From: Macrolepiota albuminosa
Taxonomy: Eukaryota; Basidiomycota; Agaricomycetes; Agaricales; Agaricaceae
Direction of reading: 5' to 3'
DNA: 64,000 nucleotides
Assembly (NCBI GenBank): GCA_027475525.1
Contig: JAMWFC010000012.1
Location: 405,831-469,830, forward strand
In this document: positions 22,325 to 31,494 of the stretch, piece by piece
Layout: each line of letters opens with the position of its first letter
Position numbering within the stretch: position 1 is the first letter of the stretch
Notes under the pieces: model-generated
Told to the model about the DNA's origin: nothing
What the model saw: only the letters and a program-made list of their open reading frames with translations
Databases searched by the model: none
Translations under genes and position numbers: made by a program

Positions 22325-22837
22325 ATGACCAGCCCGACCGGTCTGGTGTGGACTCCCCGCTGTGATCGTGCTCACGTCATGATGGACCCTCCCACTTTCC
22401 TAGAGCGTGTCACCTCTTTCCTTCACCACTATCCTGCTGGCAGCGTGCCAGAACTGGACGATGGCGTCCTCGAATTAAGTCGTCGCTGCCAGTTGCTGCG
22501 TGCGGCCTGTGAGATCTGGTCGGATAGCAAACCTCTGATGCAGTTTGGTATGGAGAAGGCCTGGAGTCGCATTTTTCAGGTGCGCTCCTGCCTTTTTCGC
22601 CCTCTTCTTTGCTGACAGTCGCTAATTAAAGCAAATTCCTCCCACCTCCACGCGAGAGCGTCTTGAGCTGCTGCTGGAAGAAAGCCACTATCTGGTCCGT
22701 CTGTCCTTACCCCGTTACTCCTTTCTTTTCCTGTCTAACCGCGCCTTCTTCACCAGTCCCCTCGTTCTTCTACCGGTGGTCGCCTCTTTCGTGGCCCCTC
22801 TGACGGGACGCGTCTCCTCCTGTTGCCCGCTCCTTGA
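22325..22837 (+). CDS. Antisense Gypsy gene 2, small three-exon gene
   Basis: Exon 1 22325-22579 (85 codons), intron 22580-22631 (52 bp, donor GTGCGC, branch GCTAATT, acceptor AAAG), exon 2 22632-22694 (21 codons), intron 22695-22756 (62 bp, branch TCTAACC, acceptor CACCAG), exon 3 22757-22837. All junctions are phase 0, giving about 132 residues. No known domain. The N-terminal half (PPTFLERVTSFL...ELSRRCQLL...SRIF) resembles by eye the product of gene 3, so the two are probably paralogues. Unspliced, exon 2 would read on to a stop near 22868. Confidence 0.6.
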
Positions 22838-23078
22838 TTTGCTTCCGCCTCCCATGTCGTTTATGTAAGGTGATCTTCCCTTCTCCGTAGCGCCACAGAA
22901 CTGACAGATTTTAGATTCTTGATTTCCAATGTCGTCGTATATTAAATGCATCGTTGTTGTCGCCCCCTCCCCTCGTGATTGTTTCGCCCATGTAAAAGTT
23001 CCTAAGTCGCTGCGACCCTGCAAGTAGCTAGAGATATTTTATGGGCTCTGCCGCCCTTAAGTTCGTTAGTATTTTGTC

Positions 23079-23797
23079 ATGCCAGCACCCTCCATACTTC
23101 TCCCAGATCCGGAACTTCCTTACCGCCCCGCGATCTTGGATCGTATTGAACATTTCCTGGCTATTATGCCTACGGGGGGCTTCCCTCATGAAAACGGAAA
23201 TACCATGACCCTGGTGCGCCGATATCGCATCCTGTTGGACGTCTCCACCGAATGGATGATAGACCAGGATGAGTCTCTGGTCACGGTTCGCCTCCTGTTA
23301 GCGCGTATCTTGTTTGTTGCTCATGTGTTCGCAGTCGACTATTACGCCTAGCGCAGCAAGTTTGGCGAGCCTTCTTCGGGAGACTGGTAGTTTGGTTAGT
23401 CAATAGCTCTTTCCTTCTGACCTTGGGTTGCTAATTCCATGCCGTTGCCAAGAGCCTCTCGTGGCTTCCCCTTCCGCTCCTGGTTGAGTCCCGCGCCCGT
23501 AGGGCAGTTCTCGACCGCGTGATCTTTCCTTTCCCGCCTTCGCTTCAGCCCTCCTACGAGGAGTGGGACCTTTCCCCCGAACTCGCTGCCCCTCCTCCAG
23601 GCGCTCCTCCTGCGCCAACTCCTAGCGCTCCAGTACCTTCATCCTGCGTTCCTCCCGCCGTATCCCACAACGCGCCGCCTTCGAACACTCCGGTGCCTTC
23701 ACCAGGCGCCCCTCTTCCTCCTCCAGGCGGTCCTCCCTCCTTTAGGCGGCCCAGGGAGCGAGTCCGAGGTTCTCGTCGCCGGTCTTCTTCAGCGTAG
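23079..23797 (+). CDS. Antisense Gypsy gene 3, Pro-rich C-terminus
   Basis: The ATG at 23079 opens a segment (RPAILDRIEHFL...LVRRYRILL...LLLARIL) similar in spacing to gene 2. An intron must remove the in-frame TAG near 23349. A downstream exon from about 23454 reads to the stop at 23797. It carries SRARRAVLDRV and then a Pro-rich tail with a basic end (RPRERVRGSRRRSSSA). Exact splice sites between 23280 and 23454 are not resolved. Convergent with pol. No known domain; role unknown. Confidence 0.5.
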
Positions 23798-23944
23798 CTC
23801 GTAACGTAGTAACCGTAGTTGATTTTGTGTTCTCGCCTGTACCATAGCTATTTATGTCATCCAACATGCCTTCCGAAAGGGAGACATGACCTAAGTTTAC
23901 TTAACGGGGGCGCTAACACCTAGCGCCTCGTCCTTCGCCTTCCT

Positions 23945-26900
23945 TTACTGTTCTTCGTCGTCGTCAACAGGGGTGTCGTCATCATCCACTAACTCCGTTT
24001 CTTCCAGTTCTCGTAGTTTAGCCGTGTCAATGTCCAGCGCTGACGAAGGTAAGGGAATGTGTTCCCGCGCTAAGTAGGGGATGAGTCGAAACGCCGCTAC
24101 TGGTCGATGCAAAACTGAGCCGTCCAACTCGCAGAGTACATAGGCGCCTCCCCTATTGCGGGAAACCACTATTAGGGGTCCCAGATACCGAGGTCGCATC
24201 TTTTTGTTATGGGTAACTTCGATCTTTGAGTTGCGCATTAGTACGAGGGCGCCAGAGGTGAAGTTGTAGTCTCTAATCGTGGCGCTGTGCTCGCTTTCAA
24301 ATCGTAGCGCAGCTTGTCGTCTAGTTTGAAATACTACTTCGTGTAAGCGCTCGAGATCCTCCATGCGTCGCTGTAAGTCTATAGCGCGCCTAGCAATCAT
24401 GTCGGTGGAAGATAGTATCGAATTCGGGGGTGGCTGTAAGTAAGTAGCTTCCACTATGTCGGCCGGGAGGAGTGGATGGGTGCCTGTCGCCGCGTAGTAG
24501 GGTGAACAACCCATCCTTTTTCGTACGGTAACCCTCTCTGACCAGAAGACCGAATAAGTCGCTTCGCTCCAGCGACTTTCGTCACCATCGACCGCCTTAA
24601 ATAGCGCCTGTCGAACGTCGAAATGAGGCCTTTCTACGATTCCGTTGGCGCGCTTGTTGTAACCAGAAACCCGTATGTGTTGAATGTTGTACTTCTTTGC
24701 TAGATAAGTGAGCGCCTTAACTATTGGCGCTCCATTGTCTGTGACGATCTCGTGAAGGGCTCCCCATCTGCAGATAACGTCCTCAAAGAGCCACTTAGCT
24801 ATAGCGTCTGTATTTTCTCGTTGGAGCATACGGAACTCCGGCCAATGTACCAAGGAACACCTTCCTTGAATGATATACTTGTAGCGCCCTGACTTGGGCA
24901 TGTGCATGGTGTCGATATATATTTTTCCAAATAGCGGCGCTGGGGTCGCTACTGTTGGGGGAATAAGAACCTGACGTGTCTGCTGGATTTGACAGAGATG
25001 ACAAGTGCGAATATACCACGCAATATCGGCGCTAACTTGAGGCCACCAAAAGCGCTCCAAAAGGTTCGCTCTTGTTGCGTAGAGTCCACGGTGTCCCAAG
25101 TCATCGTGCATAGCGCGTAGAATTCTAACTCGATTGTCCGGTTTAATTACTAGCTTGTGGGCGCCATCTCTATTTCGTCGCCAAAGTCGGTTTTCCACTA
25201 TAAAGAAGGTCGTCGCGTATCGAATGAAGGTGGCGTATTCCGTATCCGTAAGGTCTGATGGTCGTCGCAAATCCTGTAGCCACTTCCTAACCTGGTCCAC
25301 CCGCTGATCTTCTGACTTAGCTTTGGCGCTTCGAGGTACCGCCGAATATGGTAAGTTATGACTGTCTTCCCGCAAGGGTCTTGGTTCCTCAACTATCTTT
25401 AGATCGTTAGATGGCTTAGCGACGTTATAGATACTGGCCGTGTAAAAAGTTGATGATGCCTGATATGGTCGGGGCTGGTACGGAACAATAGGGTGGAGCC
25501 AATTTGAAACTGGTTGGTCTTCGCGAAGCGCCGGAATAGGCAGCTGAATGATATGCACGAAACCATGCAATCGATCAATCCAGTCGTCAAATACATCATT
25601 GTCGCTATCGTCTAGCGCTTCATCTTCCGGTTGTCTGGGTCGCCTAGATAATCCGTCCGGCCCGTGGAATGCACTTTTGACGTGTACTAACTCGAAGTGA
25701 AACATTAATATCGCTACTACCCAGCGGTTCATACTGGCCGACGGTTGAATATCAGGGTTCTGAAGCATTCCTTTGATGTATCGTGCGTCGACCTCGACAA
25801 TGAGATTTCGTACCCCAATGAGGTACATGCGCAGCGCCTGAAACGATCGAAACAAGCCATATAACTCTAGCTTGGGCTGACTGTAGCGCGATTCTCGGTT
25901 GTTAAGGGTAATCGATCCGAAACGATTGTAGCGCCTGATTTTCCGGTTCGCGCTATCACACTGGCATAAGAAGAAGCCAACGGCGATATATGATGTGTCA
26001 ACAGCAAGTATAACGGGATCGGCGGTAGTATAGTCAATGGGTACCAATGGTTTCGCTTCCTGTAGCGCCTTTACTAAGTCCTTCTGGGCATTGATTTGAT
26101 CAGGTCCGAATTCGAAGGGGACCCCTGAACGGGTTAGGCGATTAAGGGCGTTTGCGCGATGAGAAAAATGGTGTATGAACATGCGCAGCACCCCTACAGT
26201 GCCCAAGAACGCGCGAACTTCCGAGAGGTTATGACAGATCCCCCATTTCTCCAACAGCGCTAATCGGCTCTTTTCTGGAATCCTGCCTTCTGGCGTGCAA
26301 ACGTGCCCCAAAATTTTAAACTGCGGTGCGCAAAGAACGAGCTTGTGCCCAGAAAATGTCCCGCCGCAATACTTCATGCGTTGAAGTACTCGGTTAACCA
26401 GTTGAAAGAATTCCCATAGCGCCATGCGAATATTAGGATTTTCCGGGTGAACTTCGGGCTTGCCATCTACCAATCGCCAATCTTTCGGGCCTTTAACTCC
26501 TACGTCGTCTATGAAACTGAGCACATGGTGGGGTATTTCGGGCTGTAGGATAAACGTAATATCGTCGTGAAATATCGGTACCGAGTTTGTCCATCCCATA
26601 GGAAGTGTGACTAGTCGTAGCGCCCCAAATGGTGTTTGAAAGGTCGTCAAGTCGCGAGAGGAAGGATGGATTAAGCGCTCGTCATAGCCTACGTACAAAT
26701 CCAGGGTAGCGCCACATATTCGTCCCGCGAAAGATTCAGCGACGTGATCGGGAAATGGCGGTACCCCTGAATGACGAATGGTGACTTTGTTTAGCGGTTC
26801 TAGGCTATGAACTATACGTAGCTTCCCGTTTTTCTTTAGTACGCAGAACCACCTAGAGCGGTAGGCCGAATTAGAAGGCTCGTATACACCTGCCGCTATC

Positions 26901-27655
26901 TTGGAGCGAATAATTTGGCATACTTCGGCTTCGATGCCCGGGGGTATGGGTCGGTTATGCTCGGTCCAAGGTACGTGAGGTATGGTTGGGATGACCACTG
27001 GTGGAAAGAAGTCAGTTCTAAGTTTACCGCGTTCTGAGTCCTCCCATGCAAAAGCCTCATTCTGTTTTTGCATGATGTCGACTAGTACGTTCATCTCCTC
27101 CGTCGAGAGGAAGCCGGTATCGTGGGCGCTAAGAAATAGCGCCTTTCGTTCTTCTGTAAATCGTCCTGTTGGTTCAAAGGGTGGTGGATTCGGATCGAGT
27201 TTTGGCAGGGTAGCCAAAGGGTCGCCTATTATTTTTCTTTCGATGCGAAATTCCTCGGGTACGGCGCTCGCTACCGGCTTCGTTTTAAGCGCTACGGGTT
27301 TATATTTCTTCTTGACCTGAACCCCTTTGCGCTTAGGGGTACTATTGTTAGCAAACGTATTATAAATAGAGTCATGGTTTCTAGCGAAACCTGATATCAA
27401 AGATTCTTTAGAGTTGGGAGTAGAAACGAAATAAGTGTCTGTTGAAAGGTTTTCAGTAATATCTGACGCAGTGAGGTATAAGTAGGATAACGCTTCGCTA
27501 GTAAGCGACGAAGAAGAATTCAAGACTTCATGGGCTAAAGGGGTATATGATATAAAATTTACTTGCCCAGTCCGATGGTTATAGTCCAAGATAAGCGCTT
27601 CATCTCCATGATCCCCATCACTCATCTCCTCGATGGCGCCGGAAAACACTCGCAA
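23945..27655 (-). CDS. Gypsy pol: RT, RNase H, integrase
   Basis: Intact 1236-codon frame. Reverse transcriptase is at about residues 235-400, with FIDD at 381-384. RNase H is at about 545-670 (first Asp in AVDTS at 553). The integrase zinc domain has His850, His855, Cys885 and Cys888, and the catalytic triad appears to be Asp915, Asp973 and Glu1008. No chromodomain is seen; the C-terminus is acidic. The first ATG lies in the 34-bp overlap with the protease ORF, so expression by -1 frameshift is more likely than independent initiation. It faces the antisense gene at 23079-23797 tail to tail, 148 bp apart. Confidence 0.95.
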   Translation of the reverse strand: MRVFSGAIEEMSDGDHGDEALILDYNHRTGQVNFISYTPLAHEVLNSSSSLTSEALSYLYLTASDITENLSTDTYFVSTPNSKESLISGFARNHDSIYNTFANNSTPKRKGVQVKKKYKPVALKTKPVASAVPEEFRIERKIIGDPLATLPKLDPNPPPFEPTGRFTEERKALFLSAHDTGFLSTEEMNVLVDIMQKQNEAFAWEDSERGKLRTDFFPPVVIPTIPHVPWTEHNRPIPPGIEAEVCQIIRSKIAAGVYEPSNSAYRSRWFCVLKKNGKLRIVHSLEPLNKVTIRHSGVPPFPDHVAESFAGRICGATLDLYVGYDERLIHPSSRDLTTFQTPFGALRLVTLPMGWTNSVPIFHDDITFILQPEIPHHVLSFIDDVGVKGPKDWRLVDGKPEVHPENPNIRMALWEFFQLVNRVLQRMKYCGGTFSGHKLVLCAPQFKILGHVCTPEGRIPEKSRLALLEKWGICHNLSEVRAFLGTVGVLRMFIHHFSHRANALNRLTRSGVPFEFGPDQINAQKDLVKALQEAKPLVPIDYTTADPVILAVDTSYIAVGFFLCQCDSANRKIRRYNRFGSITLNNRESRYSQPKLELYGLFRSFQALRMYLIGVRNLIVEVDARYIKGMLQNPDIQPSASMNRWVVAILMFHFELVHVKSAFHGPDGLSRRPRQPEDEALDDSDNDVFDDWIDRLHGFVHIIQLPIPALREDQPVSNWLHPIVPYQPRPYQASSTFYTASIYNVAKPSNDLKIVEEPRPLREDSHNLPYSAVPRSAKAKSEDQRVDQVRKWLQDLRRPSDLTDTEYATFIRYATTFFIVENRLWRRNRDGAHKLVIKPDNRVRILRAMHDDLGHRGLYATRANLLERFWWPQVSADIAWYIRTCHLCQIQQTRQVLIPPTVATPAPLFGKIYIDTMHMPKSGRYKYIIQGRCSLVHWPEFRMLQRENTDAIAKWLFEDVICRWGALHEIVTDNGAPIVKALTYLAKKYNIQHIRVSGYNKRANGIVERPHFDVRQALFKAVDGDESRWSEATYSVFWSERVTVRKRMGCSPYYAATGTHPLLPADIVEATYLQPPPNSILSSTDMIARRAIDLQRRMEDLERLHEVVFQTRRQAALRFESEHSATIRDYNFTSGALVLMRNSKIEVTHNKKMRPRYLGPLIVVSRNRGGAYVLCELDGSVLHRPVAAFRLIPYLAREHIPLPSSALDIDTAKLRELEETELVDDDDTPVDDDEEQ

Positions 27656-29393
27656 GGGTCGTCGCTAACATAAGGTCGCTTTCTCGGTCCCGGTTTCTGG
27701 AATTTCCCCCGTGGAAATGTTGGTACCGTTCTTCTGACGCCTGAGTTAGGGTCGCTAATAGTTAGCGTCGTTTCGTCTTCAGACGTCGTCTTGACTACTG
27801 ATCGGGCTAAGACGTCAAAGGGCCTCCCTAATAATAAGTCGTACGCAGGCGATCTAAGAATGTGTATTTGAAGATAAAACGTAAGATCGCCAACAGCGCA
27901 TGGCACGTTACGAGCCATTCCCAAGGATCGATCAATCGTGCCGTTAGCGCTTTGCATATTAAGAATGATGGTCGGGTCGTAAATGATGCCAAGCTCGTTA
28001 GCGACGTCGGCAGCCATTGAAATAATCTGTGATCCGCTGTCCACTATAGACTCTATCTCGCTTTTTCCATCAACTGTCAACATGATCGAGCGAATCGCGT
28101 GAGAGTCTTGGGCTACAGTGAGGACGGCGGGATCGTCGCTAGATCTTAGCGATTTAAGGTAAGTTTCGACCGGGTCAATGGACGTAGCTTCTTTAGGTGG
28201 CGCGGCCTCTTCTTTGATTTCCGACGCGACCGTCTCGGTTATGTACGCGAATCCAGGTAGCGCGTCGTCGCATTCGTCCACCGCCGTTACATTGTTAGCT
28301 ACGTTCCGTCGAGGGGTTACCGCTGTACGCATCTGATTCCTGACGTCTGGCGCCACACTGCATAGCTCCCCTACCGACATCGTGACTTGACTTTTCATAA
28401 TACGATCGAATACTTGCTTAGATTTTTCTATGTCGTAGATTGGTGCCGTTGGTCGGTAGCCTCCTGCTGGCTTGTCTGGCGCCCCAAAGTTTCGGTTGAT
28501 AGGTGGAGCGTAGTTACCGGCAAGTCCTGAATACGGGTGAAGTGGCGGTTCCGTGCTAGCTGGTGCTTTGGCCGTATCAGGTGTGTCGTCGTTGATACTG
28601 GAATTCGAAGGCTTTGCCGGTGCTGGATCGGTCGTAGCGCCTGAAGGTCTATAGTCTTTTAACGGTTGCTTGCTCTTTTTAATCTCGACACCATCGAAAA
28701 CCTGATTCTTTAGCGACTTTAGCTCCCTTTCCAACGTCTCGATCCTCTCCTCCCGTGACAACGTCGGTCGCTCGCTAACAGCGTTAAGCTGGAGTACTTC
28801 GTGAATTAGCGCCTGTTGTGGAGTTGTTTCTGCCTCCGCCGCGGCCGTACTATTGAGATTGCCCGTCGCTAAGTTCCCAGGGTTACGTCGGTGCCATTCA
28901 TCAATTCGCCCCTGGAAGGTTCGGTGCTCAGGATATAGAGGGATGTTAGCGCCGGAAGGTAGGACTATTTTCCCGTCGGCGCCTCGACGTGCTCTTCCTT
29001 GGCGTAGATATTGTTCGAGGATAGCGCAGCGTCCGCGAGTCATCGTATGTCCTGCCTCACCACAGAAGTGACAAGGACCGGATTGCATATTACCTCGTGG
29101 CGCATTAAGGCTGGTCGAGATTAACGTTTCCAATTTGCTCATAACGTTTGCGACGGCCGTGTTGACTGCGTTTTCCAGATCCTCCTTCTTGACAAATCCT
29201 CCCTGATTGTTAGTCGCGCTAGGTGCTGGCGCCGCAACAGGTGGCGCCTTTCCTCCGTTATCAGTGCTAGAAGGTCGCTGGAAGGGGATGCCAGTATCCG
29301 TGCTGGCGCCGCAACAGGTGGCGCCTTTCCTCCGTTATCAGTGCTAGAAGGTCGCTGGAAGGGGATGCCAGTATCCGTCCTTTCAGTATCCAT
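27622..29393 (-). CDS. Gypsy zinc-knuckle and protease ORF
   Basis: Starts at 29393 in a frame -1 relative to gag, overlapping its end by about 250 bp. It carries a nucleocapsid zinc knuckle (CHFCGEAGHTMTRGRC, CX2CX4HX6C) near 29050 and an aspartic protease with VDSGSQIISMA near 28040. The duplication at 29223-29376 breaks its start; removing one copy joins the two segments (251-77=174, 58 codons). It overlaps pol by 34 bp (27622-27655), again shifting -1. Two successive -1 steps would be needed to make all products from one RNA. Confidence 0.8.
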
Positions 29394-30372
29394 TTACCTG
29401 CTTCAAAAACGTCTTCTATATCGTAGGGTTCCTCAGGATGGTGGTCGGACTTAAGAATTTCTAAGCGGCGAGCTATACGAGTCCAAAGTGATGTTGGAAT
29501 GCCTTGTTGAAATAAGCGCCGTTCCTCGTTCCGGTAGAGTTTGCCATTCTGTACTAGCCATCTTGCAATTCGCTGGAAATCTCGATAATAAGTAGATAGC
29601 GTGCCTAGTGTATAAATGCCCGTAGCGAAGGTATCCTGTACCAGTTTCTGGATTTCAAGGACGGTATAGCGCGTGGATTCCTCAGTGTATAAATGCCCGT
29701 AGCGAAGGTATCCTGTACCAGTTTCTGGATTTCAAGGACGGTATAGCGCGTGGATTCCTCAGTGCCAGGGTACAGTTTAATGATCGCCTTTTTCCATTCC
29801 TCGTAGGTAAACGACCTTGGCACCGCCTCTCGTGTTAATCCTTGAAACTCATCCAGTCCCGTCCAGGATTCCGCGGTATCGTAGGAAACGTATCTGGCGG
29901 CGTATTCTTTCATTTGGGTGTTGTCGGTGACTCGGCAGTCGCGTAATAAATATTCCAATTCTCGAAAATACTGTGTTAGCTCGCGAGGTTTCGTCTCGTC
30001 CCATTTTGGCGACGAGAAGTGGTTTCTTGGCGGCATACGTGGTGTGTTTGCCTGCTCCATACTAGCTGGCGTCGACGTCGTGGTGGGAATAGTAGTGTTA
30101 GTGGTAGTTTCGCTTGGCGTAGTTGTAGTCGGTACTGGCTCGGGTAATTCTGAGTCGCTAGGTTCTGGCGATAATGACCTAGACAGCTCTTCCAAAGGAG
30201 TAAGCGGTGTATGGTTTTCACCTGCTAAGTATTCAAACGGTCGGGAAAATGGGAAGAAGCTTTCAGCCAAGCTATCTGGAGCGGCTTCAAGCTCCTGATC
30301 TAAAGTCTGCCTCGGTAGCGCGCCTGGTAAGTGTGGTGACTCAGTTAAGGTTTGCTCAAACGCGCTCTCCAA
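29139..30372 (-). CDS. Gypsy gag (capsid part)
   Basis: Begins at 30372 with an acidic, Ser/Thr/Pro-rich N-terminus, then a capsid-like helical region (YFRELEYLLRDC, then YEEWKKAIIKLYPG near 29790). The 77-bp duplication at 29607-29760 breaks the frame; with one copy removed (764-77=687) it continues through YYRDFQRIARWL near 29580. It continues to about 29145, overlapping the next gene. It should form the particle that packages element RNA. As assembled it is interrupted; in the real genome it may be intact. Confidence 0.75.
29223..29376. repeat. 77-bp tandem duplication no. 8
   Basis: Copies at 29223-29299 and 29300-29376 at the start of the zinc-knuckle/protease ORF. Collapsing them restores its frame. 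Confidence 0.95.
29607..29760. repeat. 77-bp tandem duplication no. 9
   Basis: Copies at 29607-29683 and 29684-29760 inside gag. Collapsing them restores the gag frame. Confidence 0.95.
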
Positions 30373-30431
30373 TAGGAGGCGGCGCTGTCGCTGGGCTCGA
30401 GTTTCCGGCGGAATTCTGCCTCAATAGAACC

Positions 30432-30448
30432 CCTCGCGGTGGGCTCCA
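30432..30448 (-). promoter_or_regulatory. Gypsy primer-binding site
   Basis: On the minus strand TGGAGCCCACCGCGAGG lies three bases inside the 5' LTR. It starts TGG, complementary to a tRNA CCA end. The tRNA species was not assigned. Confidence 0.7.
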
Positions 30449-30451
30449 AAA

Positions 30452-31494
30452 TGATGACGCCAACTGTGGTTGGGTGCGCTGGACGTATACGCAGTACAAC
30501 GCCGTCTCCAGCGCCTGGCGTACGGGTTTGTGAGGAGTCCCGGCAGGGTCCCGGTGTGCTCGAGCAGAGGTGATAGGGGGATGCGCTAGACGATAGCGCC
30601 TCGGGTGCTACCTAGCAAGTGGTAAGCGTCGTAGTTTAGGAGAAGTTATAGAGAAAGAAACGAATAGCGCAGCGTAGTGTGCCCGTAGGTGGCACCGTAA
30701 ACGACGAAGACGAGATAGACGAAGCTAGCGCCGAACTTGGTGGCAAAGTCAGGCAACGCTAGCGCGATTTGAACGCTAAGTGTAACTGGGTGCTCAAGAG
30801 GTTACGATTCGTTGTTATATACATGGCCAGTAGCTAGTTTTTATACTATGCGCTACATTATTTCCAAAATAAGTCCATTGACGGCGCTACCGCTTAGCGC
30901 CTCCCTTCGTGACTGTAGCTAACGGCCACCTGTCAACGGCGACCTGCAGCACATGGGTGACGGCGACCAACGGCGACTCTAAAACTACTTAGAAGTGGTA
31001 CGAGTTTGCTCACTTTTTGATGTAATTTAATTGGCCATGCCATTCCGGGGTATGGTCGGGGAATCCTCGACAGACGCCGTGAGCGCTAATTCCGGCGCTA
31101 AACATTGTACCATCTTTTGATAGATTTAAATGTCGGGTCTGCGTGTATCCTGTCTCGTCGTCATTGATTCTTTTAGACTTCTGATTGAGGTGCCTCGGTG
31201 ATTGACAGCGCCAATTGCTAACTCCTTCCAGTACTGATCGGGGTTTGGTCAGAGTCCCCTCCCGCCGTTATGCTAGCGCTATGAGTCCTGAGTCTTCTTG
31301 GTCTTCAAAGTAACTGAGTGGAGTGCGCTGAGGGGCTGATACTGGTGGTTGAGATGCATGGACAAGTCTTGCCATAGAGCGCCCGCGCTAGGGCTGCTCT
31401 GTACCCAAGGCTGGTCGCTAGAGCCTTTAGTGTGTCAAGTGTTGGTCGGCCTATAATGTCCCTTGATGCGCTCAGTCCGAGTAGAAGCCTATCA
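30452..31494 (-). repeat. Gypsy 5' LTR
   Basis: 1043 bp copy at the gag side. Promoter position within it was not determined. Confidence 0.96.

Larger units (their letters stand above)
17862..31494 (-). mobile_element. Young 13.6-kb Ty3/Gypsy element with antisense gene block
   Basis: Identical 1043-bp LTRs (17862-18904, 30452-31494) with TGAT...ATCA ends and 4-bp duplications gcgt (17858-17861, 31495-31498). Transcribed leftwards: gag, zinc knuckle and protease, pol. About 5 kb between pol and the 3' LTR holds three genes on the opposite strand (19052-23797), convergent with pol. Pol is intact. Gag is broken only by two 77-bp duplications that look artefactual. This is the innermost, hence latest, insertion of a four-level nest. 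Confidence 0.95.

Noticed and set aside
23945..27655. Gypsy pol as a virus or host gene
   Set aside because: LTRs, target duplication, PBS and polypurine tract define a retrotransposon; there is no envelope gene.
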